From UBA8110 sp964597275 (GTDB taxonomy: Bacteria; SAR324; NAC60-12), in assembly GCA_964597275.1 (NCBI GenBank), contig CAZQXS010000001.1, positions 1 through 64,000 on the forward strand: a DNA stretch of 64,000 nucleotides, written 5' to 3'. The notes under the pieces were generated by a model. That model saw only the letters and a list, made by a program, of their open reading frames with translations, did no database searches and had not been told where the DNA came from. Shown here in pieces: positions 9,159 through 18,265 of this stretch (positions within the stretch are counted from its first letter, which is position 1; every line of letters starts with the position of its first letter). The position numbers were made by a program, and so were the translations under genes.

Positions 9159-10301
9159 TCAGGACTCGGGAGGAGCCAGCAGGACTCGATCCCTGATTTC
9201 AGAATGGTAGTGCCAGCTACCGCCCTTCACGATTTGCACCTGCACATTCTTGCGGACTTCTCCTAGTTGGTTGAAGGAAATGTCGCCCGTTGCGGCTTTG
9301 AGGCTCGTGTTGGCAATCGCCTCTCGAATGGCATCAGGATCGCTGGCTCCGGCCTTGCGCAATGCGGCAACCACGACCTTGATAGCGGTGTGGGTGGAGG
9401 CCGACACCATATCCACCTTGTGTCCGGAAAACTTCTCATACTCAGTGATAAAAGTGCGAGCTTCCGGGTCCGTGGAATCACGGTCCAACGAGGTGGTGAT
9501 TAGGACTCCTTCGGCAGCGGGACCGGCAATTTTGATGAACTGTTGGCCGTCATAGCCTTCCTGTCCAATCACTGGGGCGCTCACCCCTCCGGAACGAAGC
9601 TGGCTCACCAAGGGGCCAGCCGTGAAGAAGTAACCAGAGGCATAGATCGCATCAGGATTGTCCGAACGGACCTTGGCCACGATGGGACCAAACTGCCGAT
9701 CTTTGATCGAGTACTCGTACTCGTTGAGAACCTCTATTCCAAAATTGGCTGCCTCAGCCTTGAACCCGGCGGCGAGGGATTTTCCAAAATCGTTCTTGAG
9801 GGTGATCACCACCACACGCTTGTGTTGCATGGTCTGCCCAATCAGCAAGGCTCCGGCGCGTCCCTGCACCTCTCCCATGAAGGAGGTGCGGAACACGTAC
9901 TTTCCGCTGCGAGTGATGTCCGGATGGACAGCATAGGCCGAAATGTAGGGGATGCTTGCGGCCTGAAACACGCCCGCCGCTGCACGAGTCGAACCGGAAT
10001 AGCTTCCAGAAACGGCGACTTTCACCCCGTCCTTCTCGATGAGACGGTTGGCGATTGGCAGTGCCTCTTTGGGAGAGGCTTGGTCGTCATAGACCACCAA
10101 CTCGATCTGCTTGCCATTGATGCCGCCTGCGTCGTTGGCTTGCTTCACCGCCAGCTTTGCTCCGTTCAGGGCGGATTCTCCATCGGCTGCGGCAAAGCCG
10201 GTGAGTGGGACATTGAAGCCGATTTTCACAGAGTCGGCCCAGACAACTCCGATGGTCAGAGCCATCGCTGTGATGAAAGAAAAGAATAATTTGAGTTTCA
10301 T
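9159..10301 (-). CDS. livK: ABC transporter substrate-binding protein LivK-like
   Basis: A 380-residue periplasmic Leu/Ile/Val-binding-type protein with a clear signal peptide (MKLKLFFSFITAMALTIGVV, cleavage near VWA-DS). The mature start SVKIGFNVPLTGFAAADG and the central segment KVAVSGSYSGSTRAAAGVFQ are family hallmarks. It is first of the livKHMGF set and begins 78 bp after hutU in the same direction. That position suggests the system may import histidine, urocanate or another hut-linked compound. This is inference: proteins of this fold bind many ligands, including branched-chain amino acids and amides. Confidence 0.92.
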   Translation of the reverse strand: MKLKLFFSFITAMALTIGVVWADSVKIGFNVPLTGFAAADGESALNGAKLAVKQANDAGGINGKQIELVVYDDQASPKEALPIANRLIEKDGVKVAVSGSYSGSTRAAAGVFQAASIPYISAYAVHPDITRSGKYVFRTSFMGEVQGRAGALLIGQTMQHKRVVVITLKNDFGKSLAAGFKAEAANFGIEVLNEYEYSIKDRQFGPIVAKVRSDNPDAIYASGYFFTAGPLVSQLRSGGVSAPVIGQEGYDGQQFIKIAGPAAEGVLITTSLDRDSTDPEARTFITEYEKFSGHKVDMVSASTHTAIKVVVAALRKAGASDPDAIREAIANTSLKAATGDISFNQLGEVRKNVQVQIVKGGSWHYHSEIRDRVLLAPPES

Positions 10302-10379
10302 TGAATACCTCGGTTTTGAGTAGAATAAAACAAAGAAATGACTGGATTTCAGTCATAACTTCAACAGTTTGTGTCTAAT

Positions 10380-12083
10380 TTACAAGTTGCGACCTCCTTT
10401 GGTTTGGGGTTCGTTGCCAAGAATGCCCGGAAGGTTTAAACCTTGTTCGCGGGCACAGTCGAGGGCGACCTCGTAACCTGCATCAGCATGACGCATCACG
10501 CTGGTCGCAGGATCGTTCCACAGGACTCGCCCCACTCGCTTGGCCGCTTCCGGAGTGCCATCGCAACAAACCACCAGCCCAGCGTGCTGGCTGAAGCCGA
10601 TGCCCACGCCGCCGCCATGATGGAAGCTGACCCAAGTGGCCCCGGACGCGCAGTTTAGCAGTGCGTTCAGCAAAGCCCAATCCGAAACGGCATCGGAGCC
10701 GTCCTTCATCGCCTCGGTCTCGCGGTTGGGGGAGGCGACCGAGCCGCCGTCAAGATGGTCGCGCCCGATCACCACGGGTGCCTTGAGTTCGCCCTTAGCA
10801 ACCATCTCGTTGAAGGCGAGTCCCAGCCGATGGCGGTCGCCGAGGCCGACCCAGCAGATGCGGGCGGGAAGCCCTTGGAAGGCGATGCGCTCCTGCGCCA
10901 TGTCAATCCAGTGGTGCAGGTGCGGGTTGTCCGGGATCAACTCCTTGACCTTGGCGTCGGTACGGTAGATGTCCTCCGGGTCGCCGGAAAGCGCCGCCCA
11001 ACGAAACGGGCCGATGCCCCGGCAGAGCAAGGGACGGAGGTATGCCGGGATGAATCCGGGGAAAGCGAAGGCATCCTTCAGCCCCTCCTCAAGCGCGAAC
11101 TGGCGGATGTTGTTGCCGTAGTCCACCGTGGGGATGCCCTGATTCCAGAAGTCGAGCATCGCCTGAACATGCACCTTCATCGAGGCGCGGGCGGCCTGTT
11201 CCACGGCCTTTGGATCGCTCTTTTGCTTTTCACGCCACTGCTCCAGTGTCCAGCCACTGGGGAGGTAGCCATTCACGGGATCGTGCGCGGAGGTCTGGTC
11301 CGTGACAAGGTCCGGGCGAATGCCGCGCTTTACCAGTTCCGGGACGATCTCGGCGGCGTTGCCAAGCAAGCCCACCGAAACGGCACGGCCCTCAGCCTTG
11401 GCGCGGTCGAGAATCGCCAGTGCCTCGTCCAGCGTGTCGGCCTTTTCGTCCAGATAGCGAGTGCGCAGGCGGAAATCAATGCGGGTGGGATCGCACTCCA
11501 CCGCGAGGCAGGAGGCTCCGGCCATGGTCGCGGCCAGCGGTTGCGCCCCGCCCATGCCGCCAAGTCCGGCAGTGAGAATCCAGCGCCCGGAGAGATTGCC
11601 GTCGTAGTGCTGCCGTCCGGCTTCGACAAAGGTTTCGTAAGTGCCCTGCACGATGCCCTGCGAGGCGATGTAAATCCAACTGCCCGCCGTCATCTGGCCG
11701 TACATCATCAACCCCTTGCGGTCGAGTTCGTTGAAGTGGTCCATCGTCGCCCAGTACGGGACGAGGTTCGAGTTGGCGATCAGCACACGGGGGGCGTCGG
11801 CATGGGTGCGGAACACCCCGACGGGCTTGCCGGACTGCACGAGCATCGTTTCGTCGTCCCTCAGGGTTTTGAGGGTTTCGGTGATGAGGTCGAAGTCCTT
11901 CCAAGTGCGGGCGGCCTTGCCGATGCCGCCATAAACGACGAGTTCGTTGGGATTCTCGGCAACCTCCGGGTCGAGGTTGTTCATGATCATCCGGTACGGG
12001 GCTTCGGTGAGCCACGAGCGGCAGTTGAGTTTCGGGCCACGCGGGGCGCGGATGGTTCGTGGAGCGTGGTGGGTGTCAGGCAT
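10380..12083 (-). CDS. hutU: Urocanate hydratase HutU
   Basis: A 567-residue cytoplasmic NAD-dependent urocanase converting urocanate to 4-imidazolone-5-propionate, step 2 of histidine degradation. Family segments are near-complete: APRGPKLNCRSWLTEAPYRM, MNNLDPEVAENPNELVVYGG, LGGMGGAQPLAATMAG with the dinucleotide-binding glycines, and PLLCRGIGPFRW with the conserved Cys. I chose the ATG at 12083 (MPDTHHAPR) over one 13 codons upstream because it leaves only an 8-bp overlap with hutG. It is co-directional with hutI, hutH and hutG. Confidence 0.97.
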   Translation of the reverse strand: MPDTHHAPRTIRAPRGPKLNCRSWLTEAPYRMIMNNLDPEVAENPNELVVYGGIGKAARTWKDFDLITETLKTLRDDETMLVQSGKPVGVFRTHADAPRVLIANSNLVPYWATMDHFNELDRKGLMMYGQMTAGSWIYIASQGIVQGTYETFVEAGRQHYDGNLSGRWILTAGLGGMGGAQPLAATMAGASCLAVECDPTRIDFRLRTRYLDEKADTLDEALAILDRAKAEGRAVSVGLLGNAAEIVPELVKRGIRPDLVTDQTSAHDPVNGYLPSGWTLEQWREKQKSDPKAVEQAARASMKVHVQAMLDFWNQGIPTVDYGNNIRQFALEEGLKDAFAFPGFIPAYLRPLLCRGIGPFRWAALSGDPEDIYRTDAKVKELIPDNPHLHHWIDMAQERIAFQGLPARICWVGLGDRHRLGLAFNEMVAKGELKAPVVIGRDHLDGGSVASPNRETEAMKDGSDAVSDWALLNALLNCASGATWVSFHHGGGVGIGFSQHAGLVVCCDGTPEAAKRVGRVLWNDPATSVMRHADAGYEVALDCAREQGLNLPGILGNEPQTKGGRNL

Positions 12084-12897
12084 TTTGGTTTTTTGTGTTG
12101 GTGTTGGTGAATCCCGCCACAACTTCTTCCAGATGGGTCAGGAGTGATTTGAGATGGGGCCGGAGGGCATCCGCCTGGTCCTTGCGATAGGACCACGGCG
12201 TGACTTCATCCATGTAAGTGATTTGCGAAAGTTCGAGTTGAATGGCGTGAACTCCGTTGGCGGGGTCGCCGTAGTGCCGAGTGGTCCAGCCGCCCTTGAA
12301 GCGACCGTTCAACACCGAAGTGTACCCTTCCGCCGCCGAGCATACTGAAATGGCGGCCTGCTCGATTCCTGGAGCGCAGGTGGCCCCATTGTTCGTGCCG
12401 AGGTTGAAATCGGGCAGTCGCCCCTCGAACAGGAAGGGCAGGTGGGAACGGATCGAGTGGCAGTCGAAGAGTAGCGCAACCCCGTGCTGCTTGCGGACAC
12501 GCTCAATCTGCTCCGACAAAGCGGCATGGTAAGGCGCGTGAAAGGCCAGCCGCCGCCGCTCAATTTCCGCCTCGTCCGGCTCCTGTCCTGCGCAATAGAT
12601 CGGCTCGCCTTCAAAATCCACGGTCGGGCACAAGCCTGTGGTGTTCTGCCCCGGATAGAGCGATGCGCCAGAAGGGTCGCGGTTCGCGTCAATGACGTAG
12701 CGCGAGAAGGCCGCCTGCACGACCGTCGCTTCCGGGAGCAATCCGTCGTAAAGCCGATGGATGTGCCAGTCGGTGTCCGCGAGGTCGCGCCCACGCTCGG
12801 TCAGCCGCTCCGCCAGTTCCGGTGGGAGGTGCGTTCCGCCATGCGGCTGCCCAAGGATGATGGGGCTTGCCCCCTCGGAGATTTCTACGGGGTTCAT
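12076..12897 (-). CDS. hutG: N-formylglutamate deformylase HutG
   Basis: A 273-residue metal-dependent N-formylglutamate amidohydrolase producing glutamate and formate, the last step of the five-step Hut route. Visible motifs include ILGQPHGGTHLP near the N-terminus, RYVIDANRDPSGASLYPGQN, and LLFDCHSIRSHLPFLFEG with likely metal or catalytic residues. The terminal EVTPWSYRKDQADALRPHL is also typical. Its partner HutF is at 16186. It lies 123 bp after hutH, and the spacer carries an inverted repeat. Confidence 0.95.
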   Translation of the reverse strand: MNPVEISEGASPIILGQPHGGTHLPPELAERLTERGRDLADTDWHIHRLYDGLLPEATVVQAAFSRYVIDANRDPSGASLYPGQNTTGLCPTVDFEGEPIYCAGQEPDEAEIERRRLAFHAPYHAALSEQIERVRKQHGVALLFDCHSIRSHLPFLFEGRLPDFNLGTNNGATCAPGIEQAAISVCSAAEGYTSVLNGRFKGGWTTRHYGDPANGVHAIQLELSQITYMDEVTPWSYRKDQADALRPHLKSLLTHLEEVVAGFTNTNTKNQNA

Positions 12898-12931
12898 GCG
12901 TGAAAGTCGTTGGTTGAATGTTCACCGCTCG

Positions 12932-12987
12932 CCCTGAGCTTGTCGAAGGGTCGCGGTGTAAAGTTTCGTACTTCGACAGGCTCAGCA
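12932..12987. repeat. Inverted copies of a CTTCGACA(A/G)GCTCAG repeat between hutH and hutG
   Basis: The arm at 12932-12948 reads, on the minus strand, CTTCGACAAGCTCAGGG; the arm at 12971-12987 reads CTTCGACAGGCTCAGCA on plus. They match at 14 of 17 positions in opposite orientation, 22 bases apart, so the transcript can fold into a hairpin. This core resembles a short intergenic repeat I recognise from many proteobacterial genomes. It could act as a processing or attenuation hairpin in the hut transcript. Confidence 0.75.
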
Positions 12988-13020
12988 CGAACGGTTGGCA
13001 GATACGACCAGTCAACCATC

Positions 13021-14550
13021 TCACAAACTCGGAAACAGGTTGTCGCCCACGGATTTGAGGAGTGAACCTTTCCGGATCAACTGCGCGGCAAACTCCAAAT
13101 CCGGGGCCATGTAGCGGTCCTGCTGGACGGCGGGGACTTCGGAGCGTACCACCTCCACGGTTTTTTGCAGGGGGGCGCTGGTAGTGAGCGGTTTGCGGAA
13201 CTCCAAGCCTTGGGAAGCCGCGAGTAGCTCGATCCCCAGAATCCTCCCAAGGTTGTCCACCATCCGCAGCAGCCGCCGCGCCGCATGAGCGGCCATCGAA
13301 ACGTGATCCTCCTGATCGGCGCTTGTCGGGGTGGAGTCGGTGGAGCAGGGCGTGGCGAGGTGCTTGTTCTCGGACATCAGCGCAGCGGACGTGACCTCGG
13401 CAATCATGAAGCCCGAATTCACTCCAGCCTCCGGAGAGAGAAACGGCGGCAACCCGAAGTTGAGGTTCGGGTCCACGAGCAGGGCGATGTGCCGCTGCGC
13501 AATTGCTCCAATCTCGGCCAAGGCCAGAGCCGTTTGATCGGCGGCAAAGGCCACGGGTTCTGCGTGGAAATTCCCTCCGGAAACGATGCTGCCGTCACTC
13601 AACACCAGCGGGTTGTCTGTAACGGCGTTGGCCTCGACCACAAGCGTTTGGGCGACATTGCGCAACAAATCCAGGCAGGCCCCAAGGACTTGTGGCTGGC
13701 AACGAATGCAGTAGGGGTCCTGCACCCGCACGTCGTCATCGCGGTGCGATTCACGGATTTCCGACCCGGACATCAGGTTGCGTAGCGCTTGGGCCGCATC
13801 AATCTGCCCCTGATGGCCGCGCAGGGCATGGATTTCTGGATGAAACGGAGCGGTGGAGGCCATCGCCGCATCCGTGGTCAGTGCCCCGGTAATCAAGGCA
13901 CCCAAAGCGCAACGCCAGCCCTCGAACACCCCAGCAAGGGCAAGGGCCGTGGAAACCTGAGTGCCGTTGATGAGTGCCAGCCCTTCCTTGGCATTCAGCG
14001 TCAGCGGCGTGCGTCCAATCGCGGACAGAGCTTCCGCTCCGGAAACCTCCCGTCCCTCGAACGTGGCTCGCCCTTCGCCAATCAGCATAGCGGTCATGTG
14101 GGCCAACGGTGCAAGGTCTCCAGAGGCACCAACCGAACCCTGCGCTGGAATCACAGGCAATACGCCGTGGGCCAACAGCGCTTCGATTTGCTCAATCACG
14201 GCCCAGCGCACTCCAGAAGCGCCGCGTCCCAGCGAGAGCAGCTTGAGCGCCAGTATCAGCCGCACCACCTGTTCCGGAAGCGGATCGCCCACCCCGCAGC
14301 AGTGCGAAAGGATCAGGCTGCGTTGCAGGAGTTCGGTTTGATCCGGGGCAATCCGGGTGCTGGCGAGCTTGCCAAAGCCAGTGTTCACGCCATAGACCGG
14401 ATCGTCTCCTGCGGCGGCGGCGGCGATGCGGTGTGCGGACGCTTCCACGGCTCCCCGCGCTTCGGGGGCCAGCCGCACGGCAGGACGATCCCAGTAAAGT
14501 TGCGCCAGTTCCTCAAGGGTGGTGCCACCCGGTTGCAGCAAAAGGGTCAA
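13021..14550 (-). CDS. hutH: Histidine ammonia-lyase HutH
   Basis: A 509-residue cytoplasmic lyase that deaminates histidine to urocanate. The Ala-Ser-Gly triad that cyclises into the MIO electrophile is at residues 142-144 in GSVGASGDLAPL, the same numbering as in the well-studied Pseudomonas enzyme. Other family segments are VYGVNTGFGKLAST and the C-terminal STPTSADQEDHVSM. The start overlaps the hutI stop by four bases, so the two are translationally coupled. Nothing suggests it is defective. Confidence 0.97.
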   Translation of the reverse strand: MTLLLQPGGTTLEELAQLYWDRPAVRLAPEARGAVEASAHRIAAAAAGDDPVYGVNTGFGKLASTRIAPDQTELLQRSLILSHCCGVGDPLPEQVVRLILALKLLSLGRGASGVRWAVIEQIEALLAHGVLPVIPAQGSVGASGDLAPLAHMTAMLIGEGRATFEGREVSGAEALSAIGRTPLTLNAKEGLALINGTQVSTALALAGVFEGWRCALGALITGALTTDAAMASTAPFHPEIHALRGHQGQIDAAQALRNLMSGSEIRESHRDDDVRVQDPYCIRCQPQVLGACLDLLRNVAQTLVVEANAVTDNPLVLSDGSIVSGGNFHAEPVAFAADQTALALAEIGAIAQRHIALLVDPNLNFGLPPFLSPEAGVNSGFMIAEVTSAALMSENKHLATPCSTDSTPTSADQEDHVSMAAHAARRLLRMVDNLGRILGIELLAASQGLEFRKPLTTSAPLQKTVEVVRSEVPAVQQDRYMAPDLEFAAQLIRKGSLLKSVGDNLFPSL

Positions 14551-15761
14551 GAAGGGTCTCCAAGAATGAGTTGATGGAGCGGATTGAAGCCGACACGGTA
14601 AGCCAGTTCAGCGGGTTGATCCACATTCCAGACGGCGAATTCGGCTTTTTTGCCAACCTCCAGTGTTCCTGCCTCATCGGCGATGCCGAGCGCTTTTGCA
14701 GCCTCGCGGGTCACTCCGGCAAGGCTTTCCTCCGGAGTCATCCGGAAGAGTGTGCAGGCCATGTTCAGGCAGAGCAGCAACGAGGTCAGCGGCGACGATC
14801 CGGGGTTGCAGTCGGTGGCGATGGCGATGGGCACACCCGCCTGACGAAGTTCGTCCAGCGGCGGTAGCTTGGTTTCTCGCAGCGTGTAAAACGCACCGGG
14901 AAGCAGCACCGCCACCGTCCCGGATTTCGCCAGTTCCTCAATCCCGGCTTCGTCAAGGTACTCCAGATGATCGGCGGACAAGGCTCCATAGGATGCCGCC
15001 AACGCAGTCCCGCCCAGGTTGGAAAGCTGCTCGGCATGGAGCTTGACCGGAAGGCTCAGTGACTTCGCCGTGTCGAACACCTTGGCGATCTGCTCCGGAG
15101 AAAAGGCGATACCTTCGCAGAATCCGTCCACCGCATCCGCCAGCCCTTCGGCGTGGGCGGCAGGGAGGCTTTCTTGGCAAACCAAGTCAATGTACTCGTC
15201 GGCCCGCCCGGAAAATTCCGGGGGAATCGCGTGTGCCCCAAGGAAGGTCGTTTTCACGCACACGTTACGCATCTTTCCGAGTCTGCGGGCCACGCGCAGC
15301 ATCTTGAGTTCCGTTTCGATGTCCAGCCCGTAGCCGGACTTGACCTCCACCGTGCCCATGCCTTCAGACAGCAAAGCGTCCAGCCGGGGCAGCGACTGCT
15401 CCACCAGTTCGTCCTCCGAGATAGTGCGGGTGGCCGTCACGGTGCTGAGGATGCCTCCGCCGCGACGGGCGATTTCCTCGTAGCTTGCGCCTTCCAATCG
15501 CAGTTCAAACTCCGTGGCGCGGCTTCCGGCATAGACCAGATGCGTGTGGCAGTCCACCAGCGCGGGCGTGACCAGCCGCCCCCCCAAGTTCTGGGTTTCT
15601 GCACTGGAGTAAGCCTCCGGCAGCTCGCTCTCCGGGCCGATCCAAGTGACCACTCCTTTGGAAACCACCAAGGCCCCCTGCTCGATCAACCCATAGGGCT
15701 GATCTCCACGGACCATTGTGGCAATCTGTGTGTTGTTATAGACGGTGGTATTCGCCCCCAT
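14547..15761 (-). CDS. hutI: Imidazolonepropionase HutI
   Basis: A 404-residue metal-dependent amidohydrolase that opens 4-imidazolone-5-propionate to N-formimino-glutamate. The metal-binding pair is visible in DCHTHLVYAG, with further ligands in KTTFLGAHAIPPE, KLHAEQLSNLGG and IATDCNPGSSP. It is the first gene of the minus-strand hutI-hutH-hutG-hutU series, with a good promoter and an operator-like dyad immediately upstream. Confidence 0.97.
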   Translation of the reverse strand: MGANTTVYNNTQIATMVRGDQPYGLIEQGALVVSKGVVTWIGPESELPEAYSSAETQNLGGRLVTPALVDCHTHLVYAGSRATEFELRLEGASYEEIARRGGGILSTVTATRTISEDELVEQSLPRLDALLSEGMGTVEVKSGYGLDIETELKMLRVARRLGKMRNVCVKTTFLGAHAIPPEFSGRADEYIDLVCQESLPAAHAEGLADAVDGFCEGIAFSPEQIAKVFDTAKSLSLPVKLHAEQLSNLGGTALAASYGALSADHLEYLDEAGIEELAKSGTVAVLLPGAFYTLRETKLPPLDELRQAGVPIAIATDCNPGSSPLTSLLLCLNMACTLFRMTPEESLAGVTREAAKALGIADEAGTLEVGKKAEFAVWNVDQPAELAYRVGFNPLHQLILGDPS

Positions 15762-15799
15762 TGACCTTCTCCTCAGCTGCGTCTCGATTCATCTTGCCG

Positions 15800-15837
15800 T
15801 TCATTTATATGCTACTAAAATGAATTTGTCGATACAA
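15800..15837 (-). promoter_or_regulatory. hutI promoter with HutC-type operator candidate
   Basis: On the minus strand, TCGACA (15832-15827) and TATAAA (15809-15804) are separated by 17 bp, placing a transcript start about 35-40 bases before the hutI ATG. The dyad TTGTCGATACAA (15826-15837) overlaps the -35 element. TTGT-N4-ACAA is the core spacing of known hut operators of HutC repressors. A second dyad, TTCATTT-N11-AAATGAA (15800-15824), spans the -10. Operator assignment to the HutC at 17556 is inference. Confidence 0.6.
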
Positions 15838-15867
15838 AAATTAGACATCCAATAAACCCTATCGGCC

Positions 15868-16084
15868 ATGGACGAAACACAACTCTCCATCATTCAAGAC
15901 CGCGTTCATTCCATTCGGGGACTGGCTGTGATCCTCGACTCGGACCTAGCTGACCTCTACGGAGTGACCACCACATCCCTGAATCAAGCGGTGTCCAGAA
16001 ACCCTGCCCGATTCCCTGAAGATTTTTCATTTGTTCTTAGTAATCAGGAGTTTGCAAACTTGATGTCACAAATTGTGACATCAA
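15868..16084 (+). CDS. ORF6N-domain DNA-binding protein, truncated by assembly gap
   Basis: The first 72 residues match the ORF6N domain found in phage antirepressor-like and many chromosomal proteins: QDRVHSIRGLAVILDSDLAD, LYGVTTTSLNQAVSRNP and RFPEDFSFVLSNQEFANL. The family typically continues with a glycine- and arginine-rich segment that falls in the gap at 16085, so the rest is missing here. A near-perfect hairpin (TGATGTCACAA, one base, TTGTGACATCA, 16061-16083) abuts the gap. It sits between hutI and hutF, though the scaffold join means its true neighbour downstream is uncertain. Confidence 0.75.
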
Positions 16085-16184
16085 NNNNNNNNNNNNNNNN
16101 NNNNNNNNNNNNNNNNNNNNNNNNNNNNNNNNNNNNNNNNNNNNNNNNNNNNNNNNNNNNNNNNNNNNNNNNNNNNNNNNNNNN
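16085..16184. other. Assembly gap (100 N) between ORF6N gene and hutF
   Basis: A placeholder of 100 Ns. The left flank ends inside an ORF6N gene and the right flank starts one base before the hutF ATG. Missing sequence should include the rest of the ORF6N gene and the hutF promoter and ribosome-binding site. Confidence 0.98.
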
Positions 16185-16185
16185 C

Positions 16186-17556
16186 ATGAAACTTTTTGCA
16201 GAACAGGCCCTGACCTCCACAGGCTGGGAAAAAAACGTCCGTGTGACGATTGACGACTCTGGACGCATTGCCTCCGTGGAATCCGGAGTGGAGGCCAACG
16301 CTGAGGATCAGCCGTTAAAAAACCGAATCCTGCTCCCGGCGCTGGCGAACCTGCACAGTCACGCCTTTCAACGGGCGATGGCCGGGCTGACCGAGCAGCG
16401 GCTGACCGGACGGGATAGCTTCTGGAGTTGGCGCGAACTGATGTACCGTTTTCTCGAACGCCTGACCCCGGAGCACATCGAGGCGATTGCCGCACTGGTC
16501 TTCATGGAGATGCTCGAATGCGGCTATGCGTCCGTGGGCGAGTTCCATTACGTTCACCACCAAGTGAACGGGGCACACCACGACAACATTGCGGAAACCT
16601 CGCTCCGGGCCATTGCCGCCGCCCAGCAAACCGGAATCGGCCTCACGCACCTGCCCGTTTTTTACATGCAGGGCGGGGTGGACGGCAAACCCCTCGCCGG
16701 AGGGCAGTTGCGCTTTGGCAACTCTCCCGACGAGTTTGCGCGTCTGCTGGAACACGCGCAGGCCGAGTTGGACCGCGCCCCGGAGGATTATGTGCTGGGC
16801 ATCGCGCCGCACTCGCTGCGGGCGGCTTCCCCGGATGCGCTGGCAACGGTCACGGACGCACGGCCCAGCGGCCCCATTCACATTCACATTGCCGAGCAAA
16901 CCAAGGAAGTCGAAGAGATTCAGGCAGGCTACGGAGCGCGTCCGGTGGAGTGGCTGCTGAACAACCGTCCGGTGGATGACCACTGGTGCTTCATCCACGC
17001 CACCCACATGACTCCAGCGGAAACCGAGGCGTTCGCCAAGTCAGGTGCGGTGGCGGGCCTGTGCCCCATCACCGAGGCGAACTTGGGGGATGGCACGTTC
17101 GAGGGACCGGGATTCTTGGCCGCCGGAGGACAATACGGCGTGGGGTCGGATTCCAACGTGCGAATCGCGCTTGCAGAAGAGCTGCGATTGTTGGAGTATA
17201 GCCAACGCCTTGCGCAACAGGCCCGCAACGTGCTGGTGCCGGAATCCGGATCGGTGGGCCGTGCATTGTACGACGGGGCACTCGCTGGAGGGGCGCAGGC
17301 CTTGGCTCGCAATTCCGGGGGAATCGCAGTCGGTCGCTGGGCGGATCTGCTCACGCTGGATGCGGAGGCTCTGCCGATGTGGGGCTGTGCGGAAGACGAG
17401 ATTCTGGACCGCTGGATTTTTGCGGGAGACGACACGCTCGTGTGCGAAGTCTGGTCTGCCGGACGCGCCGTGGTGGAAAACGGGCGGCATGTGCAGCACG
17501 AACAGATCGAACGGCGCTACCGCTCGGTGATCAGGCAACTTCAAGAAAGAGAGTGA
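16186..17556 (+). CDS. hutF: Formimidoylglutamate deiminase HutF
   Basis: A 456-residue amidohydrolase-superfamily deiminase that converts N-formimino-glutamate to N-formylglutamate and ammonia, feeding HutG. Metal-binding motifs: LANLHSHAFQRAM near the N-terminus, HIHIAEQTKEVEEI, CFIHATHMTPAE and GVGSDSNVRIALAEELRLLE. The ATG lies at the very edge of the gap but gives a family-like N-terminus (MKLFAEQALTSTGW), so the coding region is probably complete. Its stop overlaps the hutC start by one base (TGATG), coupling enzyme and regulator. Confidence 0.95.
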   Translation: MKLFAEQALTSTGWEKNVRVTIDDSGRIASVESGVEANAEDQPLKNRILLPALANLHSHAFQRAMAGLTEQRLTGRDSFWSWRELMYRFLERLTPEHIEAIAALVFMEMLECGYASVGEFHYVHHQVNGAHHDNIAETSLRAIAAAQQTGIGLTHLPVFYMQGGVDGKPLAGGQLRFGNSPDEFARLLEHAQAELDRAPEDYVLGIAPHSLRAASPDALATVTDARPSGPIHIHIAEQTKEVEEIQAGYGARPVEWLLNNRPVDDHWCFIHATHMTPAETEAFAKSGAVAGLCPITEANLGDGTFEGPGFLAAGGQYGVGSDSNVRIALAEELRLLEYSQRLAQQARNVLVPESGSVGRALYDGALAGGAQALARNSGGIAVGRWADLLTLDAEALPMWGCAEDEILDRWIFAGDDTLVCEVWSAGRAVVENGRHVQHEQIERRYRSVIRQLQERE

Positions 17557-18265
17557 TGGCCACAACCAACAAAGGGAACCCGGTTTACCTGCACGTCAAG
17601 CAGGTGATCCGCGAACGCATTCAAGCCGGAGAGTGGAAACCCGGAGCCTTGATTCCAGGTGAGGAGAAGCTGGCCGGGGATTTTGGTTGCGCCCGTGTGA
17701 CCGTCCACCGCGCCCTGCGGGAGCTTGCCGAGGAAGGAGTGCTGGAGCGGAGGCGCAAGGCCGGAACCCGTGTGGCCGTGCCCGAAACTCGCTCGGCGAA
17801 CTTCGAGATCCCGCGCATTGACTTGGAGATTACGAACACCGGTTCGGTTTACCGATACGCCTTGCTGGATCGCAAGCTGGGAGTGCCGCCTGCCGCGATT
17901 CGGGGAAAACTGGATTCCGGTCCCAAGGGCCGTGCCCTGCATCTGCGCTGCCTGCACTATGCGAACGAAATGCCCTACCAGTTCGAGGAGCGCTGGATCA
18001 ACCTAGCCACGGTTCCAGAAGCCAGCCAAGAGAGCTTTGAGGAAATCGGCCCCAACCGCTGGCTGGTGGAGCGTGTGCCGTGGACCGATGCGGAGCATGT
18101 GCTGTCCGCAACGAATGCCAGTCCGGAAGAAGCCGAGTTGTTGGACGTTGGAACAAACGATGCGCTTTTTGTGGTGGAACGTCGCACCTGGAGTCAGGGC
18201 AACCTTGTGACCTACACCCGCCTCTGCCATCCGGGGCGGCTCTACCGGATGCGAACCGGGCTGCG
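17556..18265 (+). CDS. hutC: Histidine utilization repressor HutC (GntR family), C-terminus lost in gap
   Basis: 236 codons are visible. The N-terminal GntR winged helix (VYLHVKQVIRERIQAGEWKP, then CARVTVHRALRELAEEG) is followed by a UTRA ligand-binding domain ending VTYTRLCHPGRLYRMRTGL. HutC proteins usually end a few residues beyond that motif, so only a short tail is lost in the gap at 18266. The family represses hut genes and responds to urocanate. Operator-like TTGT-N4-ACAA dyads lie at 15826 and 19214. Confidence 0.93.
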
